Counted from the stretch's first letter, positions 44,101 to 56,909 are shown. The stretch is DNA of 64,000 nucleotides from Chloranthus sessilifolius (GCA_021018995.1 CM037597.1:36334936-36398935), one strand, 5' to 3'. Program-made: numbers and translations. The notes: generated from the letters alone by a model not told the origin.

Positions 44101-45427
44101 TCACTCTTCAAAGAGGGATAACGCAGCCAAGTCTCTCTCCAGGTTGGGAAGGGTGATGTGGGGATTGGTGGGGTGAATAGGTGTTGTGGGCTTGTGTGGG
44201 GTTAATCCAGTTACCCCATTCCAATCAATCTTTATAACCCTGGCGCTCATGAATGAATTCCTAATGTGAGGCCTAGGATGGGGTCTTTCCTCTATGTGTA
44301 TCCCCCTAGCTCTCACAGCTGCCGTCGCACGAGCTTTCTCCTTAGCCTCCGACACTTCTTCTTTCGTAGGCTTGTAACCTAGCCTAAATATGACTTTTTG
44401 GCCCCCCTTAGCTTTGATGGGATCCTTCCTACCATGTAGTTGAGGCCCAATTTCCTCTACCTTTTTTATAGCCCCACTTTTGGAGCATGGCACTGCCGCT
44501 ACCATCCCACCTCCGATGGGCTCCGACTGTATCTTTGACACCTCGTATTCAAAACTGTGGAGGTCGATGCCCTTAGTGGTGTGCGGTATATCCAATACTT
44601 TGGGTTTTTCGATGCTGTTAGTGGCCTTGTCTTTCTCACTGTGCCCCTCACTGGTGATTGTGACGATCTTATGCCCAGACGCGAAATTGAGTTTCTGGTG
44701 TAGTGTGGAGGGTATGGCTCCGACTTCATGTAGCCACAGGTGCCCTAATAGCAGATTAAATGAGGATTTGATGTCCATCACTTAAAATAATATGGAGAAG
44801 GTCATTGGCCCAATTAATTGCTCAAGATCAACTTCTCCCATTATTTCTCTTCGTGTGTTATTGAAACCTCTGGCGCTAGTTTTCGTGGGTCTTAGCAAGC
44901 AAGTATCTACCCCAATCTTGGTGGCGGTTCTCAGCAGGCATATTTTTAATGCAGGCCCATTGTCAATCAAAACCAATGAGATTATCATATTTTAAGACTC
45001 AACAATTATATTTAAGGATTTTGAATGGCTACCTCCCTCCTCAGGTAAATCGGCATCCGAAAATGAAATAGCTTTCAGAGCCATCACTTAACCAATTATC
45101 TGCCCGACTTCATCCGAGCTAACTTGAATTGACACACGCGCATTCTTTAATGCCCCCATTAATGCTTGAAAATGGAGCAGGGACATCATCTACAGATCCC
45201 ATACAGTGATATGGGCAGGCATTCTTCTCAGTTGAGTCTCCAGTAAATGTTCTTGACTCATATTCTCCAAAGGATTCACTGTGCTATCTTTCTTCCCCTC
45301 TAGTTGGGCTTGGGCTACTGCTGGTGCTTCTAGTTACTTTGAAATCATTTTGGATCAGGTAACAAAGTCCACTACTCCTAATATGTGGCTACCCACGTTG
45401 ATATCTGTTTGTTCATAACTCAGCGGG
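44101..45427 (-). pseudogene. A2 protease remnant and start of linker
   Basis: Contains VLIDNGPALKICLLRTATKIG (44920-44985), DIKSSFNLLLGHLWLHEVGA (near 44775) and a long downstream tail with KPTKEEVSEAKEKARATAA (near 44340). Collinear with A1 5356-6400, where the motif reads DNGSALN. Broken. The Tekay element begins at 45428. Confidence 0.85.
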
Positions 45428-46122
45428 TGTGACAGCCCAACGCTTCCCCGTCTCTAAACTGGGAAAGGTCGGGCCATCGGATCACCTGACATGATCCTTT
45501 CATCAAGGGGTTAATTAATTTTTTTAAAGTGACACAATTGCGGAAGCAATGTGTTAACTCTGACAATAGTTAATATGGCAAATAACTGATGGAAACTAGC
45601 AACAATATAAACATAACAAAAGATCAGATGTATAGCTTTCCACCGATGACGGCCACCCGTCATCAAAACAGTGGAAAGAAAACCTATACATCCCAAACAT
45701 CTATCTGAAACTACCATATATCATTTATACATGTCTAAAATTTATCTCTCCCCTTTTTTCCTCACTCTCCCAAGCTACAAACCTATTTTGGGAAGAACTC
45801 TTCTGGGAAATTGTCTTCCTCGTCTTCGTCATCGTCTTCTCCCTCTTCCTCGTTGGGCACGTACGTAGGATCTGCAGCGTGCTCCGGATCAGGCTCTGTA
45901 GCTAAGACATTTAAGTCGTGGAATGAGCTATCATCAAAGTTCATTAGAGAATATTACATTGTTATTATACATTGATAGTTTATCACTTTCTCATAGAGAA
46001 GCATAAATAGGATCAAAATATGAATAACATGCTGAGATGCTGAATTTATGCATGATGTAATAGGTATGAGAAACAAATTGAAACCAAAGATACATGCAGG
46101 CGAAAACAGGAGAACAACAAGG

Positions 46123-46292
46123 TCAAGCTCCCGAGTTAGCGGGATCACTTGTCAAGCTCCCGAGTTAGACGGGATCACTTGGACTAGGAGAAGTCAAGCA
46201 CTCGAGTTAGCGGGATCACTTGGACCAGAATAACTTAAGCTCCCGAGTTAGTGGGATCACTTGTCAAGCTCCCGAGTTAGCGGGATCACTTG
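46123..46292. repeat. Five direct repeats in the Tekay 3' LTR
   Basis: The unit contains TCAAGCTCCCGAGTTAGCGG followed by GATCACTTG; spacers are 0 or about 12 bp. Each unit can fold TCCCG against CGGGA with a six-base loop. Confidence 0.92.
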
Positions 46293-47013
46293 ATTTAAAA
46301 CAGAGTAACAACGTATAAAAGATATCGCAAATGCCAGGATATAAATAATGAATAACGTGGAATACTCAAGCTCAAGATGCAGTTCCATATATGTTTTTAT
46401 GCTGAATGGTACTAAACTGCTATAATTATATACTAGCATGGATTTACAAAACTGATTTATTGTTATAGACTAGAAATATCAATTCTACTGATTAAGTGGT
46501 CAAAGCTACCATGTGCCCATAGATGTTATATATATTTGTTCTTGTTTTTTTTGTTTATTTTTTTTTTTTCATCAAATTACTGGCTACTCGAGTCCATTTA
46601 TTTCTTATCTGATCAGGTACATCAAATCAAGTCAAAAATCAGATTTACTCTTACTATGCTTATTAATCCATATTGAATATTTATCAAAGTCTCTATGAGA
46701 AATTAGCGACATTCTTATGCAAATATAAACTCACAACATATATTCCCTACCTGTGTGTAGAGTTTCACGGGTATTATCGTTGATGCACGTTCAGGCATCC
46801 GAGAACATCATGCAGTCTTATTTCTTTAAAATTTGTCTAAGTGCCCCATGTGGCACCAATCTTGGATAAAATAAAATAAAATTATTTTTAAAAACTAACA
46901 GTCTCCAGATGGCACCCTGTGTGCCTAAGACCCAACGATGCAATCGCCTGGACCCTTTCCGGATCCAAGGTCCGAAATGTACAAAGCACTGCCCACAACC
47001 CTTTGCTGGTGGA

Positions 47014-47053
47014 GGTTGCCGCGGCAAGCTTCAAGGCTTGCGGCGACAAGCTC
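47014..47053. repeat. GTTGCCGCGGCAA-type palindromes in the Tekay 3' LTR
   Basis: GTTGCCGCGGCAAGC followed by GGCTTGCGGCGACAAG: two units. The 5' LTR has five to six units at the same place (59556-59664). Confidence 0.88.
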
Positions 47054-48114
47054 ATCAGCTAAGCAGGTTTGGTGACTTGCACTGTTATGTATTGCAAATA
47101 TATAATTTTATATCATTATATATATAAATTCTATATATATATATATATAGCTATATATATATCTTTCTTATAGCTATTTTGTATTTCATGTGTAATTTGG
47201 CATAAATATATAGCTGTATATATATTCATTAGTCCCTTAGATCATTAAAGAAGATCCCGAGTGCTCCATTGTTAAGGATTTCAGTAGGGTAGGGTCTACT
47301 TTTTATTGCTGATGATAGAATCCATAGAGCAATAACTCGGATCTTCTACGTGCTGATTTTAATCTAGGGAGGTGTTTTGTGTTTACCTTTTTGTCAATTC
47401 ACAGATGGACTGATAACGATGCCAACGTAGTGCACCGTACTTGATATCGGAGAACCGAATTAATGTGATCGTATCATCGGTTGCTCGTATCGTTGGTTCA
47501 GTTCTAAAGTTCTAAGAGGATATACAAGGTCTTAAAGCAGTGTGGCTTAACTATTCATGACTAAGATAGCTTCTCGGTTTCGGTATCATTGGCTGTGAAG
47601 AATAGCGCCAGAATAGAACCAATATGCTAAAATACTTTTTATAACAGATGAAATGCACCGTGCGTGCATGGAGATGAAGAATGACTCATTTGAGTCGTGT
47701 AGCGAAGTTACCATGCAAGTAGCTTACAAGCTACTTTAAATTACAATCGTATGTAAACCACCACTACATAGGTAGTGTATTGCAGAAAAGAGCAAAACAA
47801 GAAAATCTCTTGTGTATACTTTAAAACAGGATTTTAAAGTATAAGTTACAACTTCTTATGTATATAAGTTAAAACAGAAATTTGACTAGTGTGTAAGGTT
47901 ATTGTACTAAAATTAATTCCTTTGTACTTATGTATAAATCAAAACAAGACTTTAGTCCCGTGCCACGCTTTTAGACTTACCAATATTTTGTAATAATATA
48001 TATCCAGTATGAGGTGTAAAACACCTTTATGTATAAATCATAACAGGGCTTTAGTGTTGACCTGAGCGGACTCTTTTCGCTACTGCGTAGTGTACAAGTC
48101 TGGGAATCGTTACA

Positions 48115-48130
48115 TTCTCCCCTATTTTAG
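48115..48130 (-). other. Tekay polypurine tract
   Basis: In element orientation AAAATAGGGGAGAA ends directly at the LTR start TGTAACG. Confidence 0.85.
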
Positions 48131-48690
48131 GAATTTTCGTCCTCGAAAATAAATCGAGACAATAATGGTCAGCAAATGAATGTTGCATTAATGAACATGT
48201 GGTGCTTGACGACAAGACATATATTTACAGCCAGGTAAAATATAAGAGACTTTAGATAATCAAGATAAAAATTAAAATTGAATAAATAGTACCTAAATCA
48301 AAATTTACATTTAACAGATGGAACTGCAATATTAGAAATAAAAACACTCATCAATGGTTTTATTCATACTACATGTGGCACATGACTAGTATTATATAAA
48401 ATAAGGTAGCAGATCGTAGAATCTTTAATGAACAATTCGTAATTTAAACAAAATAGGTAGAACCTCAAACATCAGAACAACAATAATCATTAATCATTAA
48501 TCGTTGACATGAGGTATCTAATATTCAATTTGTCATAAATAAGCAATCTTATTAGAGATGAATTCAAGTTAATAAAAAATAAATTGTACTATATAAACTA
48601 TGAGTTTGTGAGGTTATATTTTACCAGGCTGGGGGACTTGGATGTTGTTGTTGGCCACTAGAGGAAGGACCAGCTTCTTGTTGTTAAAAG
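48131..48690 (-). other. Tekay 3' untranslated stretch
   Basis: About 560 bp, A/T-rich, with no frame of interest on either strand. It separates the PPT from the extra open region. Confidence 0.6.
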
Positions 48691-49957
48691 TTTTACTGGA
48701 ACTCTGGGACCAGTAATGCTGCATTGCGGGTGTATTGGGAGACAAAATTGCGTGCCCGCCCAATGTAAGGGTTTGCAGCGGTTTGGAATGTATGCTCCAT
48801 CATGATGTTGGTTACTTCTTCAAGATAATCTATACGTTGATGGAGCATGTAATGGTTTCGATACAAATTATCGAATTGCATTTGGGTTTGCTCATGGTTT
48901 TCACGCATGAGTTGGACAAGATCAGCGTTTGTATAAGTCCCTTGTGTCAAGGGAATTGACTCGGTTGGTTCTTGAGGATGGGTAGGAGTCGGAATAGGGA
49001 TCTCTTGAGTTGAAGGTGGTGCTTGTGTAGATGGTGGAGGATGACGGATTTGACGGGCTTGGCGGTTGCGCACCGCTTGGGATGATCGCTGATGCACATT
49101 CTGCCAAATGGCAGGGCTAAAGACATCAGTGCGGACCTCTTCACCCACTGGGATCTGGTATGGAACTAGATTGACACTATCTGAGTGTCCTTCTAACATT
49201 CGAGAAGTTAAACAAGGGTAGGGGCAGGATGGCATGGGATTTGAGACGTTGCTTTGTAACTGAAGGTTGGCATATTTAATGCCTTCCTAGACTACCCTTG
49301 GGGCATTTACCCATCGGTTTTCATGAACAGTGAAGAGAGCCTGTAAGAGAGCATCTCAGTGCTCTCTCTCATGCTGCATGGGGTACAAGTTGCATCAAAA
49401 TATACAATCTAAAAACCACATTTTCAGTGGTAGCTGGCTACGACAGACTGCCAAGCCTTGGGCAGAAGAAGTCTGCCCATCAGTCATCTTAGTGGTGATG
49501 TGATGGAACTTCACATCCCTCTGTCTTGGCATTTACAGTCCTAAATTGATGTCAAAATTAGAACTACAATCCATAGCTTGGGCTATGTGTTGTAGAATGA
49601 AATAAAATTTCCTATTATCAATTTCGGTCTCCAGCTGACCGACTGTCGGGGATACGATTAAGTTTTGATAAAACAATTGGATCAAGCAAGGATAAAATTG
49701 GGTATGGAATGGCTGGTATAAGGCGCCTAGCTGCGCCTGGTCCATAAATCTGATAGACCATATGGTCTGATCGTTTGGGGTTAGGAGTTGGTTATCGATG
49801 ATCCACTCGGGTTCCATTGCCTTCGCAGCCCACCATGGGACGGGCTGCTCGTGCTCAACGGGTGATCGTTCGGTTCATGTGAAGGAGTAGGGCCCTTACC
49901 CTTTGCTTGAGCTGAAGCTTTTGGAGGATTAGAAATTCCAGTTTTTCTAGGAGGCAT
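48691..49957 (-). pseudogene. Extra sense-strand open region downstream of Tekay integrase
   Basis: Starts at about 49957 with MPPRKTGISNPPKASAQAKG. Later parts include IIDNQLLTPNDQTIWSIRFM (49533-49817) and a 180-residue frame (48693-49235) with a Pro/Thr-rich stretch followed by a Gln- and His-rich, likely helical segment (LVQLMRENHEQTQMQFDNLY, RIDYLEEVTNIMM). It lies on the element's coding strand between the integrase tail and the PPT, where standard Tekay elements have no gene. Broken in at least two places. I do not recognise the family; plant retroelements sometimes carry an accessory reading frame here. Function unknown. Confidence 0.6.
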
Positions 49958-50580
49958 TTTAATAATAAAAAAGACAAGAAAGGAACATATGGCCCATATT
50001 TCGAGGCCCCTTAAGTTTTGTATAAACTATTTTGGTACTTGGGTGTTCTTAGCCTATACAGCGGTTGTATAAAAATAATTATTGACTTTTTTGCTGTATA
50101 TTGCTAGGTTAAAATTTTTTATTTTGATGAATTTTAGCTCCATCCTGCAGTACATTTCGTGAAAAATATCATGTCGGCCCATAGATGGCCTTGTATTTTT
50201 CACTTGGGACATGTGGTAATAAGCTGGGATGTCTTCTTGTTTAAGTGTCACTGCTTCACAATTTTGCAATTTTATTATTTATTATTCAAATTATCTTTAA
50301 CATTCTCAAAACTTTAATTTTATATAGACTTGTATTTGAATGCGTGAAATATAATTAGGTTATTTTATAAACTGATATCAATGTCTAAAAAATTCTATTG
50401 ATATAGTACATGGAATGTGGTTCTTTGTATACGGTTGCAGGGTGCATCAATAAAACATTAAAAAATTATAAATGAAACATTTTATTTCTTAGCAACATTC
50501 ATGTGACCAACTGTAATGAATTTGTAAGTGAAAATTAAGTACGTACCCTATATAAATAATCGAGGGTACTGAGCACAAAT
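49958..50580 (-). other. A/T-rich spacer between extra open region and integrase tail
   Basis: About 620 bp with no supported frame. The 71-residue frame at 50054-50269 has no recognisable domain. Confidence 0.5.
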
Positions 50581-50960
50581 ATCAGCTTCGTGCTCCCAAG
50601 TAGCTTCATGCGACCCATGATTCTTCCATTAGATCAAAATGAGTGGAATTCGCTTTGTTCTCAAAATTTGATCTCTGCGGTCTAGAATCTGACCTGGTTC
50701 TTCGGTCATCGTTAAATCTTCCTGGATGTCCAACGGTTGATAATCCAACACATGTGATGGATCGCTGATGTACTTTCTCAGCATCGATACGTGAAATACG
50801 TCATGAATGCTTGCTAGGTGCGGAGGTAACGGGAGTCGATACGCGACCTCTCCTACTCTGCCTAATATGGGGAATGGTCCTACATAACGAGGACTCAACT
50901 TGCTTCATTTTCCAAACCGCATCACGCCTTTTGTCGAAGAGGTTTTGATAAAGATGTGTT
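50581..50960 (-). pseudogene. Tekay integrase C-terminal region with chromodomain-like end
   Basis: [20 protein letters not shown] (GPY/F module), then [20 protein letters not shown] and [20 protein letters not shown]. This wording is typical of the integrase tail of Tekay/Del chromoviruses, where it leads into a chromodomain that steers insertion to heterochromatin. Broken. Confidence 0.9.
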
Positions 50961-51041
50961 TGCCAATCTGTATACCATTCAATCAGATTGATATTATAAT
51001 TTTAGTAAATTTGTAAAAGACTTATCAATGTCAAGTATTAC

Positions 51042-52015
51042 CTAAAAATCAACATTTGTTCTTTTGAGATTAGTGTAACTCTTTTGTCGACTCTGAGCAC
51101 TCTTCAATCGTTCCCGAATAACATGAATAACTGCATTGGTGCTTTCTATCAAGTCAGGGCCTAAAATCAATCGCCCTCCAGCTTCTTCCCAGTTAATCAG
51201 AGATTTACATCGACATCTATACAATATTTCGAATGGTGCCATACCGATGCTTGACTGGAAGCTGTTATTGTATGCGAATTCGATCAGGGGTAAGTGTTTA
51301 TCCCATGATCGTTGAAAATCTATCATACAGGCCCTTAGCATATCTTCAATCACTTGATTTACCCTCTCCGTCTGCCCGTCGGTCTGAGGATGAAATGCAC
51401 TACTGAAGTCTAACTTAGAACCCATACCTTCTTGGAAACTCTGCCAAAATCGCGAGGTATATAAAGGGTCGCGATCTAACACAATGCTGACGGGTATCCC
51501 ATGTAATCGTACAATTTCTCGCAATTATATTTCAGCCAATTTCGACGCTGTATATCACGTACTATAGGGTAAGAAATGCACCGATTTGGTGAGACGGTCG
51601 ACAATCACCCAAATTGCATTGTAACCTTTCTGAGTACAGGGCAAACCGAGAATGAAATCCATAGAAATATTTTCCCATTTCCACTCTGGAATAGGCAATG
51701 GCTGTAGCAGACCAGCAGGGTGTTTGTGCTCGACCTTTACTTGTTGACAGGTCAAACACTTTGCTACATATTCTGCTACATCATGTTTTAAACCGTTCCA
51801 CCAAAATGTCTGTTTAAGATCCTGGTACATCTTCATGCTACCAGGATGAATAACATATGCTGACTTGTGAGCTTCTTCGAGAATTTCTTGGCGTAAGGCA
51901 TGATCATCAGGTACGCATACTCGCCCTCAAAATAATAAAGACCCATCATCCTTGATTGAGAATTCTGGCTATAGCCCACTTTGTACCCGCTGTCGGATGG
52001 AAATAAGCTCTGCAT
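51042..52015 (-). pseudogene. Tekay integrase core and zinc-binding region
   Basis: [20 protein letters not shown] (late cysteines of the HHCC finger), [12 protein letters not shown]-type sequence, IVLDRDPLYTSRFWQSFQEG (second Asp), FHPQTDGQTERVNQVIEDML (catalytic Glu) and FAYNNSFQSSIGMAPFEILY. Standard chromovirus integrase. Broken. Confidence 0.92.
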
Positions 52016-52697
52016 CTTGCATCTAGAGCTCTTTAATCCTATCGAAAAGTGGAGCTTGGATCATTATTATAGCAAGTAAACCTCCAGTTGACGTTGCTCG
52101 CAGAGTGGCACTCGATGATATAATGTCATTGAGTAGTTTCCATCTTTGTAGTCGTGTCACAAGATGAGATAGCTGAGCAGAGGATTAACGACAAAGCGCA
52201 TTAGCTACAATGTTGGCTTTACCGGGATGGTATTGAATTGAACAGTCATAGTCTTTCAAGAATTCCATCCACCTTCTCTATCTCAAATTTAACTCTTTCT
52301 GGGTGAAGGGATATTTAAGGCTCTTGTGATCGGTGAAAATTTTGAAGGTTTCACCGTACAGATAGTGTCTCCAGATTTTTAACGCAAAGATGACCGCTGC
52401 TAATTCCAGGTCATGAGTGGGATAGTTCTTCTCATGATCTTTCAACTGATGGGAACCGTACACAATTGCACGTTCCCATTGATTCAAAACACACCCTAAC
52501 CCATTGTATGAGGCATCACTGAAGACGACGAAACCACCACTACCGGATGGTAATGCTAGAATTGGTGCAGAATTGAGTCTCCTTTTTAATTCTTGGAAAC
52601 CCTGTTCACATGCCTTAGTCCACTCGAATTTAACATTCTTTCGAGTGAGCTGCGTGAGTGGTCTAGCAAGTCATGAAAATCCTTCCACAAAACTACG
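52016..52697 (-). pseudogene. Tekay RNase H remnant
   Basis: [40 protein letters not shown] and [12 protein letters not shown] are the conserved gypsy RNase H segments. Broken element. Confidence 0.9.
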
Positions 52698-53410
52698 CTA
52701 GTAACCTGCAAGACCTAGAAAACTTTGGATCTCGATTACTGTCTGTGGCTGCTTCCACTGTACTACAGCTTCAATCTTTGCAGGATCAACGGTAATATCT
52801 GCTTTAGAGATAATATGACCCAGAAAACTGACTTGATTCAACCAGAAGCCGCATTTACTAAATTTAGCATACAACTGCGAATCTCCCAATGTTTGTAATG
52901 TCAGACGTAGATGATCTTCATGCTCTGTCTTTGTCTTTGAATAAATGAGTATATCATCGATGAATACTATGATACACTGATCAAGATAAGGTTTGAAGAC
53001 TCGATTCATCAAGTCCATAAATGCAGTAGGTGCATTGGACAATCTGAAAGGCATGACGAGAAACTCGTAGTGACCGTAGTGTGTTCGGAAAGCTGTCTTC
53101 AAAATATCTTCAGCTTTCACCTTCATCTGGTGATAACCCGATCGTAGGCCAATTTTTGAAAAGAACAGCGCTCATTGTAACTGATCAAAGAGATCGTCCA
53201 TTCGAGGAAGTGGATATCTATTCTTGATCATCGGTTTATTGAGTTGAGAATAATCAATGCAGAGGCACATTGAACCGTCCTTTTTCATAAACAACACCGG
53301 TGCGCCCCACGGAGACACACTCGGTCTGATAAAGCCTTTATCAAGAAGTTCTTGTAATTGCTCCTTGAGCTCTTTCAATTCTGCCGGTGCCATTCTATAT
53401 GGTGCTTTCG
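52698..53410 (-). pseudogene. Tekay reverse transcriptase remnant
   Basis: [71 protein letters not shown] (catalytic DD) and [20 protein letters not shown]. Typical chromovirus RT. Part of it lies in a segment that is duplicated at 55523-56909. Broken. Confidence 0.92.
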
Positions 53411-54629
53411 ACCACTGGGTCAGTACCTGAAGCTAATTCAATAGCGAATTCTACTTCCCTATTAGGTGGTAGTCCTGGCAGCTCATCAGGAAATTCACAA
53501 ACGATTGGTACATCTGAAAGTGAAATTTTCTTCACTTCCTGTTCATCACTTTGTGTAAAAGCAATATACCCTTGAGCACCTTCATCAAGTAATTGCCGTG
53601 CTCAAATTGCGGATATCAACGAAAGATTAGTTGATGGTACACCATAAAATTTAGCTGATATCTTCTTTTGGGGGTGAAAAGAGACAATCTTTTTGTGACA
53701 GTCAACGTGCGCATGGTGAGTAAATAACCAATCCATGCCTAGGATCACGTTGTGTCCTTGCATCGGTAACAAGATCAAATCAGCTACTGCTTCATATCCC
53801 CAATAATCCTTGATTGAAATGATAATCGACCGGTATACTTTATCAGTTGTGAGGGATTGTCCAATCGGAAGTGTAACATCGAGAATAAAGTCGAGAGGTT
53901 CCGGAATACCTCCTAACTTCTTTAATTTTTCAGCAAACTGGGGTGTAACAAACGAGTGTGTAGATCCGGGATCTATCAAGACTCATCATAACACAGATAA
54001 GCATCCGTTGGATATAATTGTAAGATACCTAAAGCATATAGACTGGTGTTAGCTAGATTACTTATAAGTATCAAATATTAAAATATTAACATAATAATAT
54101 GTCAATCTAGGAATTTAGGATGTAGTGTTCATAGTTTACTATATGCACCTTCTCTATCTAAACTAATAATTAATTATAAATTTTAATGTAAGACTTAATG
54201 GACAACCATACCTTGAATGATGTCATGGCTAGTTCTCGCATCTTTTGTAGTAACAGCATAAGCTCGGCCTTGTACCGTAGGTCGTGCCGATCATAACACT
54301 GGTCCTGCCTTTGTTGTTATTCCGATCATTTCTGGGCATTCTCTGATCTGATGTCCCATTTTGCCACATCAAAAACACGCATCAGAAGCTTTACGACGCT
54401 CATCAATTTTGTGTACCTTCCCACATTTCCCGCAAATTTCTTTGGAGGCAACTGATGAAGCCGTATAAGATCCCGTGCGAGAACCTGTCGGCCGTGCTTG
54501 AGAAAACTCATATGTACTTCTAGCCGCTGGTGAAAAAGATTGATTCTGAACATGTGGAATCCTTTGTGGTATTGGAAACATCGGTGAGCTGTAAGGTCCT
54601 ACATATGCTCCTGCAGACGGTTGAAATAT
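53261..54629 (-). repeat. Internal duplication of the Tekay element, copy 1
   Basis: Matches 55523-56909 almost base for base (AGAGGCACATTGAACCGTCC at one end, GTTGAAATAT at the other). It covers the RT start, protease and the zinc-knuckle end of gag. Divergence is a few percent. Confidence 0.92.
53602..53990 (-). pseudogene. Tekay protease remnant, copy 1
   Basis: IDPGSTHSFVTPQFAEKL (D-P-G-S-T, the active site in a variant form of D-T/S-G-A/S), DLILLPMQGHNVILGMDWLF (second conserved strand) and the linker to RT. Broken. Confidence 0.88.
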
Positions 54630-55522
54630 GCAATGTCTCAAATTTATACATGTCAATGATTAATGAGAAATATGATGCGTGGATTCTATACAACATCAAA
54701 ATATGCACTGACCACTAGAATTTGCTTGAGCTAGAGTTCCATTTTATCAGGCAGAATAATGAGGTACAGGCTTGTCGCAGCAAGGTACTCAGGCCTGCTG
54801 TGACAACAGTATGCACAGGCTACTGTTTGGTATGTTGGCCATAACGTTTGACCCCGAACTCCAAATGACATGACTCTTGATGCGTTGGAAAGGGAACAAC
54901 GAGCCCTACAACTTTTATGAAGTAACTAAGTTCTAAATCAGACATTTAAAGGGTTAAAAATTAGTGATGCGATGCAGCAAGGTACTCAGGCTTGCCGCGG
55001 CAACATTGTGCACTGACCACTATTTGGTATTTTCATCATAACTTTTGATCTATAACTCCAAATGACACGATTCCTGATGCATTAGAAAGGGGAAAACAAG
55101 ACCTACAACTTTGATGAATTAACAAAGTTCTGAATCGAACTTTTAAAGGGTCAAATATTGGTGTCAAGTCGTGGAAAGGTCCTCAACAGAAGAGCTTGCT
55201 GCAGCAACCCCTATTACTTGCCGTGGCAACCCCTATTACTTGCCATGACAACCCTATTTCTGGGCCTTGTTTATGCTTTATGCTGATATGAATGATGTTA
55301 TCTATTTAAGGCCTTAACTCCTATGAGTAAGACCCATCTAGGAAACTTATATAAGGTCTATAATGACCCTGGAAACCATTAAACTATACTAAAACCAATC
55401 AATACATCAATGACTTAGATACTTGGTGCACATGACGTGCTCATGCCGATGACTTAGCTTGGATGCGTGCAAGCACATGAATGCAAATGCAAGTATAAAA
55501 TGTAATGCACAAGCTTGATTAC
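54630..55522. other. Spacer between the two Tekay internal copies
   Basis: About 0.9 kb not homologous to the coding region. It holds GCCGCGGCAA-type inverted repeats (54770-54808, 54991-55004, 55198-55256) like those of the Tekay LTR, and a ~190-bp tandem duplication (about 54770-54965 and 54975-55155) with ACTCCAAATGACA(T/C)GA. It looks like a piece of another LTR. Confidence 0.65.
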
Positions 55523-56909
55523 AGAGGCACATTGAACCGTCCTTCTTTTTCATAAACAACACCGGTGCGCCCCACGGAGACACACGCGGTGTGATAAAGC
55601 CTTTATCAAGAAGTTCTTGTAATTGCTCCTTGAGCTCTTTCAATTTTGCCGGTGCCATTCTATATGGTGCTTTAGATACTGGGTCAGTACCTGGAGCTAA
55701 TTCAATAGCGAATTCTACTTTCTTATCAGGTGGTAGTCCTGGCAGCTCATCAGGAAACACATCAGGAAATTCACAAACGATTGGTACATCTGAAAGTGAA
55801 AATTTCTTCACTTCCTATTCATCACTTTGTATAAAAGCAATATACCCTTGAACACCTTCATCAAGTAATTGCCATGCTCGAATTGCAGATATCAACGAAA
55901 GATTAGTTGATGGTACACCATAAAATTTAGCTGATATCTTCTTTTCAGGGAGAAAAGAGACAATCTTCTTGTGACAGTCAACGTGCGCATGATGAGTAAA
56001 CAATCAATCCATGCCAAGGATCACATCATATCCCTGCATCGGTAACAAGATCAAATCAGCTGCTGCTTCATATCCCCAATAATCCTTGATTGTTACGATA
56101 ATCGATCGGTATAATTTATCAGTCGTGAGGGATTGTCCAGTCGAAAGTGTAACATCGAGAATAAAGTTGAGAGGTTCTGAAATACATCCTAACTTCTTTA
56201 AATTTTTAGCAAACTGGGGTGTAACAAACGAGTGTGTAGATCCAGGATCTATCAAGACTCGTGCGTCATAACACAGATAAGCATCCTTTGGATATAATTG
56301 TAAGATACCTAAAGCATATAGACTGGTGTTAACTAGATTACTTATAAGTATCAAATATTAAAATATTAACATAATAATATGTCAATCTAGGAATTTAGGA
56401 TGTAGTGTTCATAGTTTACTATATGCACCTTGTCTATCTAAACTAATAATTAATTGTAAATTTTAATGTAAGAATTAATGGACAACCATACCTTGAATGA
56501 TGTCATGGCTAGTTCTCGCATCTTTTGTAGTAACAGCATAAGCTCGGCCTTATACCGTAGGCCATGCCGATCATAACACTGGTCCTACCTTTGTTGTTAT
56601 TCCGACCATTTCCGGGCATTCTCTGATCCGATGTCCCATTTTGCCATATCGAAAACACGCACCAGAAGCTTTACGGCATTCATCGGTTTTGTGTGCCTTC
56701 CCACATTTCCTGCAAATTTCTTTAGAGGCAGCTGATGAAGCCGTATAAGATCCCGTGTGAGAACCTGTCGGCCGTGCTTGAGAAAACTCAGATGTACTTC
56801 TAGCCGATGGTGAAAAAGATTGATTCTGAACACGTGGAATCCTTTGTGGTATTGGAAACGTCGGTGAGCTGTAAGGTCGTACATATGCTCCCACAGACGA
56901 TTGAAATAT
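55523..56909 (-). repeat. Internal duplication of the Tekay element, copy 2
   Basis: Second copy of 53261-54629, joined on its right to the rest of gag in normal order. It includes a second protease segment (56004-56354, IDPGSTHSFVTPQFAKNL). Confidence 0.92.

Larger units (their letters stand above)
45428..48114 (-). mobile_element. Tekay 3' LTR
   Basis: 2687 bp. Contains five hairpin-forming direct repeats (46123-46292), a palindrome pair (47014-47053) and a TA-rich run (47110-47165). Short plus-strand frames here recur in the other LTR only because LTRs are copies; they are not genes. Confidence 0.92.

Noticed and set aside
45671-45868. Small plus-strand frame conserved at 58216-58413
   Set aside because: The two places are the two LTRs of one insertion, so similarity is due to LTR duplication, not coding constraint.
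46123-46292. Regular direct repeats with short spacers, superficially like a CRISPR array
   Set aside because: Inside a plant LTR, repeated at the same place in the other LTR, spacers near-identical and very short, no cas genes.
47110-47165. TA-rich run as a centromeric or origin-like element
   Set aside because: Simple dinucleotide run inside the LTR, repeated at about 59757-59815 in the other LTR.
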